Below, piece by piece: positions 7,653 to 15,365 of a stretch of DNA of 20,481 nt; the first letter of the stretch is position 1; each line of letters starts with the position of its first letter. The notes under the pieces were generated by a model. The model did no database searches, was not told the DNA's origin, and worked only from the letters and a program-made list of their open reading frames with translations. This DNA is from a virus. The position numbers and the translations under genes were made by a program. Where the stretch lies: positions 1 through 20,481 of the IMG/VR virus record IMGVR_UViG_3300037485_000230; one strand, given 5' to 3'.

Positions 7653-9130
7653 TCGTAGTACCCAATCGGCGTCACTGAACCACGCAGCGTGCCTGTCGCA
7701 GCGTTGCCGATGAACGACACGATGACGTGCAGATACGACCCCGGCGGCACTACCTGTGGCGCGTCGCCAAAGTCGACGAAGAAGCCGGGCGCCACGGTGC
7801 CTGCTGGTGCCAGCGCCAGAAACGACTGAGACCCAAGATGAATGCGCTTGGGGCTGACCGTCGTAGGAGGTCCGACGCCGTCCACAGTGGCCAGCGTTGC
7901 GGCCGACGAACCGAACCCCGCCAGCCATTCAATATGCGTATAGGTGGCGCCAAGGACAGTTGAAACCACGGTTTCGTTGACGCGGATGCCACGAATCACG
8001 AGGTCTTTTCCAGGGATGGCGACGGTGCTAGCGGGATTCAAATACGAGAACAGCGGATAATGGACATCGGCAATGCCTGCAAGTCCAGACGTACCAACGG
8101 TCATCGGTGACGTAGTGATCCATTTGCCGCCAAGCGCCGGGTTTGCTGGAGCGGTGTTGGCGGTGAACGTCGGTGCAGCCAGCAACGTGATCAGGCTGTT
8201 GGATGTCTGCGCAACAGCCGTTCCCTGCTGCGTCTGGATCGATGAACCACCGTTGGCATTGATCGTTGCTGGCCATGACCGCGTCGTGATGGCGTCGCCA
8301 AGTGTGACGTTGACGAATCCTATTTCGATTCGACGTGCAGCCGACGCAGCGCCAGAGTTGAGGACGCGGAATTGCAACGGCAGTGCAGCCGATTGCGTCG
8401 GTGCTCCTTGGTTTGACGGGGTTGGAATGACCCCGCAAAGAGTATCGTTGATCCAATATTCAACGTCGTTGTTGCTGATTACCATCACGTATTTGTTTAC
8501 GTCGGTGGCGCTGTAGAGGCCAATCCCGCTACGGGCTTGCACCGCTGTCGTCGTGATGTTGACGTTGTTTTCAACGCCAGCGAAGTTGACGACGCCCTGC
8601 AACTGGCCACCAGCCAGACGACGCCAAAACACGCCATCAAGCGGCGTTGCCACGCCGGTCATCAGGCCAAGACCCCACTCGCTGCTTGAGTTGGTCGACG
8701 TCGGGTTTGCCTCACGGATCTGCGTTTCCACGATTTTTGAAAACGTACCAAAAAGAGGGAACGTCTTTTTGGTCGACAGGTTGATCGTGTTGTTCAACGC
8801 CACGGCATTGCCGCTATTGAGCACGCCAAAGCCAGCGGCTTGAGCATAGGTCATCGCCGTTGCGACTTGCACAAAAGCAGCGTCTAGGACGGTGCCTGAA
8901 AACGATTTATTGAGCCAGAGCGTGTCGACGCCAACGCGCAAACGGTAATCGTCGGATACCTCAAGCGCACGCTGCAGACGGTTGCCAGTGATGTCGCCAG
9001 CGTCAACCTCTGACGACATCGCAACGAATCCCGCAGTGCCTTCGTCGACTGGCGTGTTGACGTTGAGATTGAATGTTGCGTCGACGTTGGCTTTGCCAGC
9101 GACGCTGCCACCAGTGGAGATTTGAGCCAT
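7649..9130 (-). CDS. Probable virion structural (tail/fibre) protein, 493 residues
   Basis: A 493-residue Ser/Thr/Val/Ala-rich protein with alternating strand-like segments and almost no long helices. The N-terminal 60 residues look like an attachment segment, then RLRVGVDTLWLNKSF followed by a SGTVLDAAFVQVATAMT stretch starts a jelly-roll-like domain of a type I associate with hypothetical phage virion proteins; WRRLAGGQLQGVVNFAG and VMISNNDVEYWIND-like strands fit a concanavalin-like fold. The C-terminus ends in a second beta domain (SYLHVIVSFIGNAATG). It lies between the tail-needle slot and the cupin-SET gene, with starts and stops almost touching (2-base gap upstream, ATGA overlap downstream). 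No enzyme motif is visible. It has no counterpart in the P22 order, so it is probably a lineage-specific fibre or decoration protein. Confidence 0.72.
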   Translation of the reverse strand: MAQISTGGSVAGKANVDATFNLNVNTPVDEGTAGFVAMSSEVDAGDITGNRLQRALEVSDDYRLRVGVDTLWLNKSFSGTVLDAAFVQVATAMTYAQAAGFGVLNSGNAVALNNTINLSTKKTFPLFGTFSKIVETQIREANPTSTNSSSEWGLGLMTGVATPLDGVFWRRLAGGQLQGVVNFAGVENNVNITTTAVQARSGIGLYSATDVNKYVMVISNNDVEYWINDTLCGVIPTPSNQGAPTQSAALPLQFRVLNSGAASAARRIEIGFVNVTLGDAITTRSWPATINANGGSSIQTQQGTAVAQTSNSLITLLAAPTFTANTAPANPALGGKWITTSPMTVGTSGLAGIADVHYPLFSYLNPASTVAIPGKDLVIRGIRVNETVVSTVLGATYTHIEWLAGFGSSAATLATVDGVGPPTTVSPKRIHLGSQSFLALAPAGTVAPGFFVDFGDAPQVVPPGSYLHVIVSFIGNAATGTLRGSVTPIGYYE

Positions 9131-9132
9131 GA

Positions 9133-9831
9133 TTAATCCCGCGTGTAGTTGATGAGATAGGCGCCGTCAGCGTCGCCGTCGAGTGATACCACAAGGAGCG
9201 TGAACCCGACACCAGCCGAGATGCTGGCGACAGACACCACGATAGGTGCCATCTCCATCTCGTCGGCATCTCTGCCCGCGGCTGTGCCGACGCTGGCCAC
9301 GATGTTGCTGCCAACAGTCACGCCAGCGTCAACGACGGTGATGGTGACAGCATCTGCACCACCGCTGAACGTCGCTGTGGCTTGGCCAAAGGTGCCACCG
9401 CCACCCGATGGCGTTTGCCATGTCGCCGTCGTCGCAGACGTTGCGGTCAGCACTTGCCCAAGCACAGGAGGACCAGAAAGACCGACATCGACGTCTGCGC
9501 CAGTGGTCGCCAGCGCTTCAGCCGCTGGAATGGTCCCGCTTGATGCCGATGTGATGCGCCCGTCAATGTCGACGGTCAGGCTGGTGAGTGTGTAGGAACC
9601 CGCCGTCACTGACGTTGGCGCAAGCTCGTCAGGTCCAATGACGTTGAGCCCGATGGTCGGGTCTGGATAGGTGCCAGACAAATCACCACCTGCAGGCCCG
9701 GTCGGTCCTCCACCACCAACAGCCAACGAATCGACAAACGCGAACAGCTTTTCAAACTGGCGAATGGCCTCGGCGTTGTTGTGGCAGACAACGGCAAGCT
9801 GGTCTCTTGACAGTCCAAGTGATCGCGCCAT
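9133..9831 (-). CDS. Tail protein in the P22 gp26 (tail needle) position, collagen-like linker
   Basis: 232 residues (P22 gp26 has 233) directly after the gp10-like gene, sharing one base with its stop (TAATG). Residues 1-36 are helical ([20 protein letters not shown]) and probably anchor to the tail hub; a short Gly-rich linker with [19 protein letters not shown] (42-60) is a motif common in phage fibres. The rest is Ala/Thr/Gly/Val-rich, ending in a beta domain with [33 protein letters not shown] and [13 protein letters not shown]. The long trimeric coiled coil of gp26 is absent. By position it may plug the tail or be a fibre; by sequence it is simply a tail-associated protein. Its start has only a weak Shine-Dalgarno, so it is probably translated by ribosomes finishing gp10. 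Confidence 0.72.
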   Translation of the reverse strand: MARSLGLSRDQLAVVCHNNAEAIRQFEKLFAFVDSLAVGGGGPTGPAGGDLSGTYPDPTIGLNVIGPDELAPTSVTAGSYTLTSLTVDIDGRITSASSGTIPAAEALATTGADVDVGLSGPPVLGQVLTATSATTATWQTPSGGGGTFGQATATFSGGADAVTITVVDAGVTVGSNIVASVGTAAGRDADEMEMAPIVVSVASISAGVGFTLLVVSLDGDADGAYLINYTRD

Positions 9832-11264
9832 TAGACAGCCAGCCCTTCGGCTTCGATCTCCAGCCGCATGATGCCCAGGTGCGCGTCTGACGTGCCCTGG
9901 AACCGCTGCCCACGGAAGTTACGCATGAAGCCGTTTCGACGCCACACGAGGCGCTGCGTTCGCTCACCAATGGTACCAACGCTGATGCTTTTGCTCTGCG
10001 ACCATTGGACGCCATCGACACTGTAGGATGTGCTGATCGTGGGGTCATCGCCAAGCGCAACGCGTCCAGACAGCGCCACCAATTCAAGGCTATGAATAAT
10101 AGCGCCTTTGCTGGCGTTGTAGGCGAAGACCGTCTGAAACTCCCATCCCACCGTCTCGCCCCAATGAGTGCCGATGGTCTGGTCCGTGTAGCCGATGCGT
10201 GCGCTGTTCGGGTCTCCGACGTTCCAGCGGTCGTAGCACCACACGAAGAAGCGGGCGCGATAGAGCCCAAAGCCCGTCAGCGACGTCGACAGCGTGAACC
10301 ACACGGCAGCCTTGACGGCTTGCGTGGCCGCCATGTCGTAGACCAGCGTTCGGTCTGGCAGGTGAACATACAAGTGGCTGTGGCCATTGTCGTTGCGTGG
10401 CTCGAGGACCGACAAGGAAAGTTCCTGTTCGGTGAAGCCAGCCAGAACGCGGTCAATTTCAACGGTGCTGATCTTGTTGCTGGACCCGTTGCCGGCGATG
10501 TAGATGCCTGGCTGTTCGTTGCGACCGCTGCCGATGAAGGCCACGGCCTCTTCGTAAATGCAGCAGGCTTTTGCGCCAACGCACCCACGCATTATCTGCG
10601 CGCCTTCAATGCGCTGGAACGGAAAGCCAGCGCCACCGACGTTGTCGAACATTTCAATGGTGTAGCGGTTGAGTGCGACAGGTTCGTTGCGAACCTTGAG
10701 CAATGCAATAACCGGGTCTGGGTCAGCTTCGCTGGAACCGTACTTCAAAGGTTCAACAGCAGTCGGGTCGGTCAGTTCTGTGACGACGAGAAATTCGCCA
10801 TCTGTCGTCATGAAGTAGCCATCGACCCAGATAACGTCAGCAACAAAACCAAGGTCAGGATCGGTGACCTGAACAACGGAGGCGCCGTCAAAAAGAAACA
10901 AGCCGCCGCCACTGGCGATGGCAAGAATTCCCATCGGATATGCCGGCGACGACGGACCATAGGCCATTGAAACAGGAGGACCGTTGCCCACGTTTCCAAG
11001 GTCCGAATACACGCCAGCGGCTGACAGGCTGTAAAGCCGTGAACCAATGACGCGATACAGAATACCCATCCAGTTGATGCCGCCACGAGTCACGCCAGTG
11101 ACGGCGCCAACGGTGCCCACCTGCACGATGCCGTCCCCTGGCCTCAGATACCCTTCGCTGATGCCGGACGGCACTGGCGTCGGCACAAGGTTTTTCGGGT
11201 AGCTGATGCGGACGTCGGGAGCGCCAGCGCTGGAGTAGACACCGGAGATGACAGGGACTTGCAT
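9831..11264 (-). CDS. P22 gp10-like packaged DNA stabilisation / tail hub protein
   Basis: 477 residues, against 472 for P22 gp10. Matching landmarks in the same order: [12 protein letters not shown] near the N-terminus (P22 GYLRSFPGI), [12 protein letters not shown] (P22 VSMAHGRTSQ), [21 protein letters not shown] (read around residues 260-280; P22 SVYIIGSGQASPIATASIEKI), [10 protein letters not shown] (P22 HLPRHVLVYD) and [16 protein letters not shown] near the C-terminus (P22 KRVLWKRVGRIRRLIG). gp10 binds below gp4 and closes the portal channel so packaged DNA does not leak. The ATG overlaps the preceding stop by one base (TGATG). The gp4-like gene is nearby but separated by one additional gene, unlike P22 where 4 and 10 are adjacent. 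Confidence 0.92.
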   Translation of the reverse strand: MQVPVISGVYSSAGAPDVRISYPKNLVPTPVPSGISEGYLRPGDGIVQVGTVGAVTGVTRGGINWMGILYRVIGSRLYSLSAAGVYSDLGNVGNGPPVSMAYGPSSPAYPMGILAIASGGGLFLFDGASVVQVTDPDLGFVADVIWVDGYFMTTDGEFLVVTELTDPTAVEPLKYGSSEADPDPVIALLKVRNEPVALNRYTIEMFDNVGGAGFPFQRIEGAQIMRGCVGAKACCIYEEAVAFIGSGRNEQPGIYIAGNGSSNKISTVEIDRVLAGFTEQELSLSVLEPRNDNGHSHLYVHLPDRTLVYDMAATQAVKAAVWFTLSTSLTGFGLYRARFFVWCYDRWNVGDPNSARIGYTDQTIGTHWGETVGWEFQTVFAYNASKGAIIHSLELVALSGRVALGDDPTISTSYSVDGVQWSQSKSISVGTIGERTQRLVWRRNGFMRNFRGQRFQGTSDAHLGIMRLEIEAEGLAV

Positions 11265-12277
11265 CAGCCGATCCGCCAGTTCGTCCCATCGCTGTAGACA
11301 GGAACGCAGTTGGCACCGCCACCAGCGACGACAGCACCGATACCAGCGGTCAGCGCTTGCGTTGCGTCAACAACGACAGAGCGGTAGCCCTTGCTGGTGG
11401 CAGCAGGGTAGGCAATCGCCAACAGTGCGACCGTCGAGGTGGCAACACCGCCAGTCTTGATGGCGTCGGTGATGGGTCCGGTCAGCGTTTTGCTGGTGAG
11501 AGTCTGCGAAGCGGTTTCCGTGACAATAACATCGCCATTGATCGCGGCAGTGCCACTGGTAGTGACAAGAAGGTTTCCAGTGCCAGTGGAAAGAGCAATG
11601 TTTCCACCGCCTTTTGATGAGATTGTGAGGCTCACATTCGTATCTGCACCTCTTGCCAAGATGCTTGGGCTATTCCCTGTTGGCTTTGATGTCAAAAGCA
11701 AATAATTTACAGCGCTTACGCTTTCTGCCGCTAATTCAAGCAACGTGTTGCCAAATTGGTCTTTGATAGAAGCAGGAATGTCGGTCAGCGTAATGTTGTC
11801 GAACGATGTCCCAAGCGCACCCAACGATTGAGACACGCAGTACCACGACGACAGCAGCTTGTTGAAGCGCAGCGCAAAGAATCCATCGATCCCCAGTGCT
11901 GCTGGAGCACCGTTTACCGTCGCACCGTTGCCGGCCACCGTCAGGGCCGTGATGGATTCAGTTGAGGTCACCAGCACCTGCTGGCCATCGAAACAGTCGG
12001 CGACAGGAGGCAACGTAACCGTGCCTGTGGCGAGCGTTCCAGCGGGTGTGAGGATGAGCCAGATTGACGTAGCAGACGTCGCCAAAACCTGATTGAACCC
12101 GGCGATGGGTGACGAGATGGTGACTGCCACATCGGGCGATGCGAACGCACTCCGGAAGTAGGCTACGAACTGAGAAACCGACGCCTTGCGAGCGGTTCCG
12201 GCGTCGCTGTCGTAGACAGGGACTTGGTCACCGCCACCAAGGGCGTCAATCTGCGAAAGGCTGTTGATCGTCGTCAT
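11264..12277 (-). CDS. Hypothetical phage structural protein inserted between gp4 and gp10 homologues
   Basis: The ATG at 12277 is preferred over an upstream start because TGAGGT lies 5 bases before it, overlapping the gp4-like stop; this gives 337 residues. The N-terminus (INSLSQIDALGGGDQVPVYD then GTARKASVSQFVAYF) is a motif I associate with podovirus tail proteins that begin with an INxLxxLD segment. The middle is beta-rich with no enzyme motif (TSSKGGGNIALSTGTGNLLV-like strands, then SQTLTSKTLTGPI, a phrase common in phage fibres). The last 40 residues (GYRSVVVDATQAL ... CVPVYSDGTNWRIG) form a recognisable C-terminal beta cap seen in virion proteins. P22 has nothing between genes 4 and 10, so this is an inserted cistron; it probably decorates the tail or carries fibres. 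Confidence 0.72.
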   Translation of the reverse strand: MTTINSLSQIDALGGGDQVPVYDSDAGTARKASVSQFVAYFRSAFASPDVAVTISSPIAGFNQVLATSATSIWLILTPAGTLATGTVTLPPVADCFDGQQVLVTSTESITALTVAGNGATVNGAPAALGIDGFFALRFNKLLSSWYCVSQSLGALGTSFDNITLTDIPASIKDQFGNTLLELAAESVSAVNYLLLTSKPTGNSPSILARGADTNVSLTISSKGGGNIALSTGTGNLLVTTSGTAAINGDVIVTETASQTLTSKTLTGPITDAIKTGGVATSTVALLAIAYPAATSKGYRSVVVDATQALTAGIGAVVAGGGANCVPVYSDGTNWRIG

Positions 12278-12284
12278 GCGAACC

Positions 12285-12770
12285 TCAGTCGAAATCAATT
12301 TCGCTATCAGGTCCCGCAAGAAGCGGGTCAGATGGCGAAGGGAAGAATGGGTCTTCGTATCCACCGCGCCACGACTTGGCACCAGCACCACGCGGAAGAG
12401 TGCTTGGGAATTGCATTTCAGGAATGCGGGCGGTGAACGTCGTAAGGTCGGCGATTGCCTTGCGCGCCGTGGCCATTGTCTCCTGTGAAAGAGACTTGCC
12501 GTAGGAGGGCGCCAGCAACTTTGCCAAGTTGGTGATGATAGCCGTGTTGGCTGCCTCAGGGACGCTGGTCACGGCGTCGATGTCGCTCCCCGATGGCGTC
12601 GACGACGACGGATAAGAAACGCGAATGCCTCGCACCTCCCACTGCGCCATCATGCTGTCGAGGCGACGCAACGCGGACTGGAGTTCAGCCGGCGAAAGGT
12701 CAAAGACGTAGTCAGCCAGACCAAGTTCGGTCAGCGCGTCGTTGATGTATTGCCGCTTAGTCCAGCCCAT
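12285..12770 (-). CDS. P22 gp4-like head completion / portal accessory protein
   Basis: 161 residues (P22 gp4 has 166). The family pattern is clear: an N-terminal helix with ALTELGLADYVFDLSP, LDSMMAQWEVRGI (P22 LEAMMAEWYQDGI), NLAKLLAPSYGKSLS (P22 NLACRIAPDYALE), and the FPSTLPRGAG loop (P22 YPSRMPTGSG) followed by a flexible acidic tail. In P22 twelve copies bind the portal ring after packaging and form the platform for gp10 and the tailspikes; a peptidoglycan-cleaving activity has also been reported for P22 gp4. AAGG lies upstream and the gene follows the HeH gene after 3 bases. Strong anchor for the P22-type tail assignment. Confidence 0.92.
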   Translation of the reverse strand: MGWTKRQYINDALTELGLADYVFDLSPAELQSALRRLDSMMAQWEVRGIRVSYPSSSTPSGSDIDAVTSVPEAANTAIITNLAKLLAPSYGKSLSQETMATARKAIADLTTFTARIPEMQFPSTLPRGAGAKSWRGGYEDPFFPSPSDPLLAGPDSEIDFD

Positions 12771-12773
12771 GGG

Positions 12774-13070
12774 TCAGCCCTTGCTTTCAGATGCCGCGTG
12801 GGCTTCTAGGATTCGTTCTGCCAGCCGTTCGTTGCTGTTGCGGCTGTCCAGCTTGACCCCCAGCCGCCTGGCCTCTGCTTCAAGCTCAGCGCGTGTGATG
12901 GGTGCTTCCTCGGCGACATCGTCAAGCCCGGCAAAATCAGCCAACGCCTCGGAGCCTGTGGAGAACCACCCGCGCTTGAGCGCCATGGAGTAGTCCGCAT
13001 GCGTTGGACAAAGCAGGCTGCTTAGATGGCGCTTGCTTGTGGCCTTGAAGACGTCACGAGGGAAAATCAC
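12774..13070 (-). CDS. Small protein with C-terminal HeH/LEM-like domain
   Basis: 98 residues from a GTG start that overlaps the stop of the DUF6496-like gene (GTGA), implying coupling. Residues 1-30 ([19 protein letters not shown]) are basic and amphipathic. Residues 57-90 ([19 protein letters not shown] then [10 protein letters not shown]) fit the helix-extension-helix (HeH) pattern, LGVKxDxRxSxxxLxxRI, often found in small phage head-region proteins and in nucleic-acid-binding SAP-like folds. It lies between the Lys-rich peptide genes and gp4. It may assist head completion or bind DNA; neither is shown by the sequence. Confidence 0.78.
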   Translation of the reverse strand: MIFPRDVFKATSKRHLSSLLCPTHADYSMALKRGWFSTGSEALADFAGLDDVAEEAPITRAELEAEARRLGVKLDSRNSNERLAERILEAHAASESKG

Positions 13071-13207
13071 TTCTTTGCCTTTTTCTTCGCCTTGCCAGCC
13101 TTTGACAACGCAATGGCGACGGCTTGGTCTTGTGGCTTGCCGGAAGCAATTTCAGACTTGATGTTCTTTGAAATGGTCTTCTTGGAAGATCCTGGCTTGA
13201 GTGGCAT
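13067..13207 (-). CDS. 46-residue Lys-rich DUF6496-like protein
   Basis: The ATG at 13207 begins on the base directly after the TGA of the preceding gene. The peptide starts [20 protein letters not shown], continues [20 protein letters not shown] and ends in KKKAKK. The SKKTISxNI ... [17 protein letters not shown] pattern matches small proteins I know as DUF6496, frequent in phages and some bacteria. About 14 of 46 residues are Lys, so it is strongly basic and probably nucleic-acid-binding, perhaps packaged or acting in head morphogenesis. It is too short for usual length cut-offs, but start, coupling at both ends and family pattern support it. Confidence 0.83.
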   Translation of the reverse strand: MPLKPGSSKKTISKNIKSEIASGKPQDQAVAIALSKAGKAKKKAKK

Positions 13208-13333
13208 TCAACAGCCGCCTTTCTTGCCGTGCATCTTGCCGTGCATTTCGCCCATTTCCATCCCCTTGCCCTTGCCCTTGCTCATTGGCTTGGCGGGTGA
13301 CTTCTTCTTTGCGGGAGACTTCTTCGATGCCAT
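13208..13333 (-). CDS. 41-residue Lys/Gly/Met-rich peptide with SPAK repeats
   Basis: The ATG at 13333 has TTGGAG 7 bases upstream, which decides the start over a longer frame that would run through the terminator at 13350-13384. The product opens with ASKKSPAKKKSPAKP, two copies of a KSPAK motif like the SPKK/SPAK repeats of histone H1 tails. It continues with a KGKGKG run, then EMGEMHGKMHGKKGGC, a Met/His-rich stretch ending in Cys. Net charge is strongly positive. Nothing suggests an enzyme; DNA binding inside the head or condensation of packaged DNA is plausible, and the Met/His/Cys end could bind metal. It is first of three abutting small genes between the 203-residue protein and gp4. 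Confidence 0.75.
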   Translation of the reverse strand: MASKKSPAKKKSPAKPMSKGKGKGMEMGEMHGKMHGKKGGC

Positions 13334-13349
13334 GTGTGCACTCCAAGTG

Positions 13350-13384
13350 AAAGCCCCCGCCAGCGTAACACCAGCGGGGGCTTT
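13350..13384 (-). terminator. Intrinsic terminator after the 203-residue virion gene (possibly bidirectional)
   Basis: Perfect 11-base arms AAAGCCCCCGC and GCGGGGGCTTT with a 13-base loop. On the minus strand the stem is followed by TTTC; on the plus strand by TTTTG. It lies between the stop at 13398 and the start at 13333. No convincing promoter lies between it and the downstream gene, so termination is probably partial. Confidence 0.75.
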
Positions 13385-13397
13385 TGTCGACGCAAGC

Positions 13398-14009
13398 TCA
13401 GCCAATGCGCGTGGTCGCGAACGAATCAGCGGCAAGCTTCACCGTGCGGAACATGCCGGCAGTGGTGGTCGCGACGGTGCCAAGGCCAGTCAACGTGTGA
13501 CCAGACGCGGCAGCGGCGACGGTCAACAGGGATGGACCCGTGTTGATAACGCCCCAGTCGAAACCCTCGCCAACATCCCATTCGGTGGCAAGGTCAGAGA
13601 CGACGCCGGTTTCGAGGGTCGCGATAACAGCAGCAGCACTGGTGCTGCTGATGCTGCCAGACAGAATCATCGCCGTGGTGATGGTTCCGGTGACGTTCAA
13701 CGCGATGGCAGGTCCGCACTTGCCAGTGTCGCGACGGAAATCCTTGGACAGCGGGTTGACGCCGACTTCGACATAGCACTCAAACGGACCCATGTTGTTG
13801 ATGATGGCGCTGCCACCAAGGGTCACGGCGGCGGTGACTTCTTCTTCGTTTTCGACGCTGACAGTGGCAACGGGGTTGGCGCTGTCCAACACCTTGTCTT
13901 GCGCCGACTGCAGGGAGTAGTTGGCGCGGCCACGAGTGGCGATGGCGATTTTCTCGCCAGCGGGGACGGTTACCTTGAGTGAACCGTTTGGAGCGATGAT
14001 CTGTGACAT
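13398..14009 (-). CDS. Probable head-associated virion protein (decoration-like), 203 residues
   Basis: A strong AGGAG lies 5 bases before the ATG. The N-terminus (PNGSLKVTVPAGEKIAIATR) matches a short beta module often found in phage proteins encoded next to the coat gene. The C-terminal 55 residues (FDWGVINTGPSLLTVAAAAS, HTLTGLGTVAT, GMFRTVKLAADSFATTRIG) fit a conserved phage domain ending in the pattern F-R-T-x-K-x-A-A-D-x-F. It is predicted to be all beta with no catalytic residues. It is bounded by terminators on both sides, so its dose is probably set separately from coat and tail genes. Decoration or cement protein is the best guess from position next to coat; it has no counterpart in P22 itself. 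Confidence 0.75.
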   Translation of the reverse strand: MSQIIAPNGSLKVTVPAGEKIAIATRGRANYSLQSAQDKVLDSANPVATVSVENEEEVTAAVTLGGSAIINNMGPFECYVEVGVNPLSKDFRRDTGKCGPAIALNVTGTITTAMILSGSISSTSAAAVIATLETGVVSDLATEWDVGEGFDWGVINTGPSLLTVAAAASGHTLTGLGTVATTTAGMFRTVKLAADSFATTRIG

Positions 14010-14040
14010 GAGAACTCCTGAAATGAAGCAGAGAAAAGAG

Positions 14041-14072
14041 ATGGAAAAGCGGGGGCTCAGGTGAGCCCCCGC
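14041..14072 (-). terminator. Intrinsic terminator after the coat gene
   Basis: Perfect 11-bp stem GCGGGGGCTCA / TGAGCCCCCGC with a 2-base loop (read on the minus strand), followed by TTTTCC. It begins only 7 bases after the coat stop. It probably raises the ratio of coat to downstream gene products through partial read-through and may protect the coat mRNA 3' end. Confidence 0.85.
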
Positions 14073-14078
14073 TACAGG

Positions 14079-15362
14079 TCAGGGAACCTGATTAAACGCG
14101 ATGCTGCCGACCATCTCAGGCGCCAGCACGGTGACGCCCCAACGGGCGGTCAGGCGGTACTGCACCTTCGCTGGACCGATAGCGGCCTGCTTGAGCGCGA
14201 CGACAACAATCCCGTTCTTCAGGGTCGCGGTCATTTTCGACATGCCGGCGTCTTCGGGCATCATGATCTGCGACGGCGTCAAACAGATAGCTTCCTTGTG
14301 GAAGAAGTAGTTCTGTGGGGCAGCGTCGACGTTCAGGAACACCAACGCGGTGTTGGCGGCGGGGCTACCGTCGGCGACGTTCTGGTACTGCTTGCCACCT
14401 TCACCAGGCGACAGGGCGCTGATAAACGGGGGCGAGATAACCACGTCAGTGATGCTGCCGGCCACGAGCTCAACGACCACAAAGGTCTTGAGTTCGCCGG
14501 TCGATTCCTTCGTGATCGGGTAGACGTTGAAGCAGTCGGCCAGGGTGAATCGGTCACCAACGGCGACGCCAGTGTTGCTGGACAATGCAACCTGCTGACG
14601 GCGGCTGTCGACGTTCTGGATGCCGTCGCCGCTGTCGAGGGTAGCGATGGGCGTCCACACGTTGCCACCGGCAAACAGCGTCGACATGGTCAAGCCAGCG
14701 CCACCAGCGGCAGCGGCCTGGTTCTTCGTGTACTGCTGGCGAAAGGTCTCCATGCCGGCGAGTTCGCCAACGTAGGACTGGCGCAGCGCTTTGGTGCTGA
14801 TGTCACCAATGAGCGAGCGGCTGGCCTTCGACAAGTCGCTAGCCATGTCACGATAATCGCGTGGGTTGAGAACCAGCTGACGGTCGCTGGCCTTCACGCC
14901 GTTTTGGTCAAGCAACGTCGCAATGTCGGCAACGTCGTCAAAGCCAGAGGCGGCGCCGGTTTTGGCGATGAACAGCGAACCCCAACGGTTGATCGTGTTG
15001 ATCACGCTCAGGTTGATATCGCTGGCCAGCTTCTCGAGGCCAGCCTTGAAAAGCCGCTTCTCCTGCAGGGCGTCACGAAGCTCCAAGCCGTCGAGTTCCG
15101 ACAGCGCAGACTTCATGTTGTTGACGCGGACAGGGACAGACAACTGAACCTTGCCGGCGAAGTTGGTGGACTGGTCCAGGCCGTCGTAACTGGTCTGGAT
15201 GTAGGGGCGAGGAATCCAGAAGGAATCGCCACCACGCTGCTGGTCCGTGAGGTCCATTCGCTTGGTATCGACGAGACCAGCCATGGACAGAGCGTCCTCG
15301 GCTTCAACGACCTGTTCGGCGAAGAGGACTTTTTCCTCTTTGGTGAATGCATTTGAACCCAT
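14079..15362 (-). CDS. Major coat protein, P22 gp5-like (HK97 fold)
   Basis: 427 residues (P22 coat has 430). Conserved landmarks in order: FWIPRPYIQTSYDGLDQ in the N-terminal arm region, LSVPVRVNN (P22 LNVAVNMGE), LELRDALQEKRLFKAGLEKL (P22 [20 protein letters not shown]), LNPRDYRDMASDLSK (P22 FNPQDYKKAGYDLTK), and NVDSRRQQVALSSNTG (P22 NVDNRFATVTLSATTG), the latter in the region of the inserted beta-barrel (I-domain). It forms the icosahedral shell with the scaffold encoded immediately upstream (3-base gap). The Shine-Dalgarno is A-rich and weak, so translation is probably coupled to scaffold. A strong terminator follows. Confidence 0.95.
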   Translation of the reverse strand: MGSNAFTKEEKVLFAEQVVEAEDALSMAGLVDTKRMDLTDQQRGGDSFWIPRPYIQTSYDGLDQSTNFAGKVQLSVPVRVNNMKSALSELDGLELRDALQEKRLFKAGLEKLASDINLSVINTINRWGSLFIAKTGAASGFDDVADIATLLDQNGVKASDRQLVLNPRDYRDMASDLSKASRSLIGDISTKALRQSYVGELAGMETFRQQYTKNQAAAAGGAGLTMSTLFAGGNVWTPIATLDSGDGIQNVDSRRQQVALSSNTGVAVGDRFTLADCFNVYPITKESTGELKTFVVVELVAGSITDVVISPPFISALSPGEGGKQYQNVADGSPAANTALVFLNVDAAPQNYFFHKEAICLTPSQIMMPEDAGMSKMTATLKNGIVVVALKQAAIGPAKVQYRLTARWGVTVLAPEMVGSIAFNQVP

Positions 15363-15365
15363 AGA

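Noticed and set aside
7653-7928. 92-residue N-terminal extension of the cupin-SET frame
   Set aside because: The extra part overlaps the 493-residue gene in another frame and is Arg/His-rich nonsense; the ATG at 7652 forms the ATGA coupling junction.
10005-10970. 321-residue plus-strand frame
   Set aside because: Antisense to the gp10-like gene, which has clear homology; the opposite frame shows no domain.
12278-12391. N-terminal extension of the 337-residue gene
   Set aside because: Overlaps the gp4-like coding region; the ATG at 12277 has a good Shine-Dalgarno at the correct spacing.
13334-13435. N-terminal extension of the SPAK peptide
   Set aside because: Would be translated through the terminator stem and part of the upstream gene; TTGGAG precedes the ATG at 13333.
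13026-13982. 318-residue plus-strand frame
   Set aside because: Runs antisense across four supported minus-strand genes and through the terminator at 13350-13384.
14061-15356. 431-residue plus-strand frame opposite the coat gene
   Set aside because: Exact antisense shadow of a strongly supported P22-type coat gene; no family features, and a low-complexity composition rich in Val, Asp, Arg and Gly.
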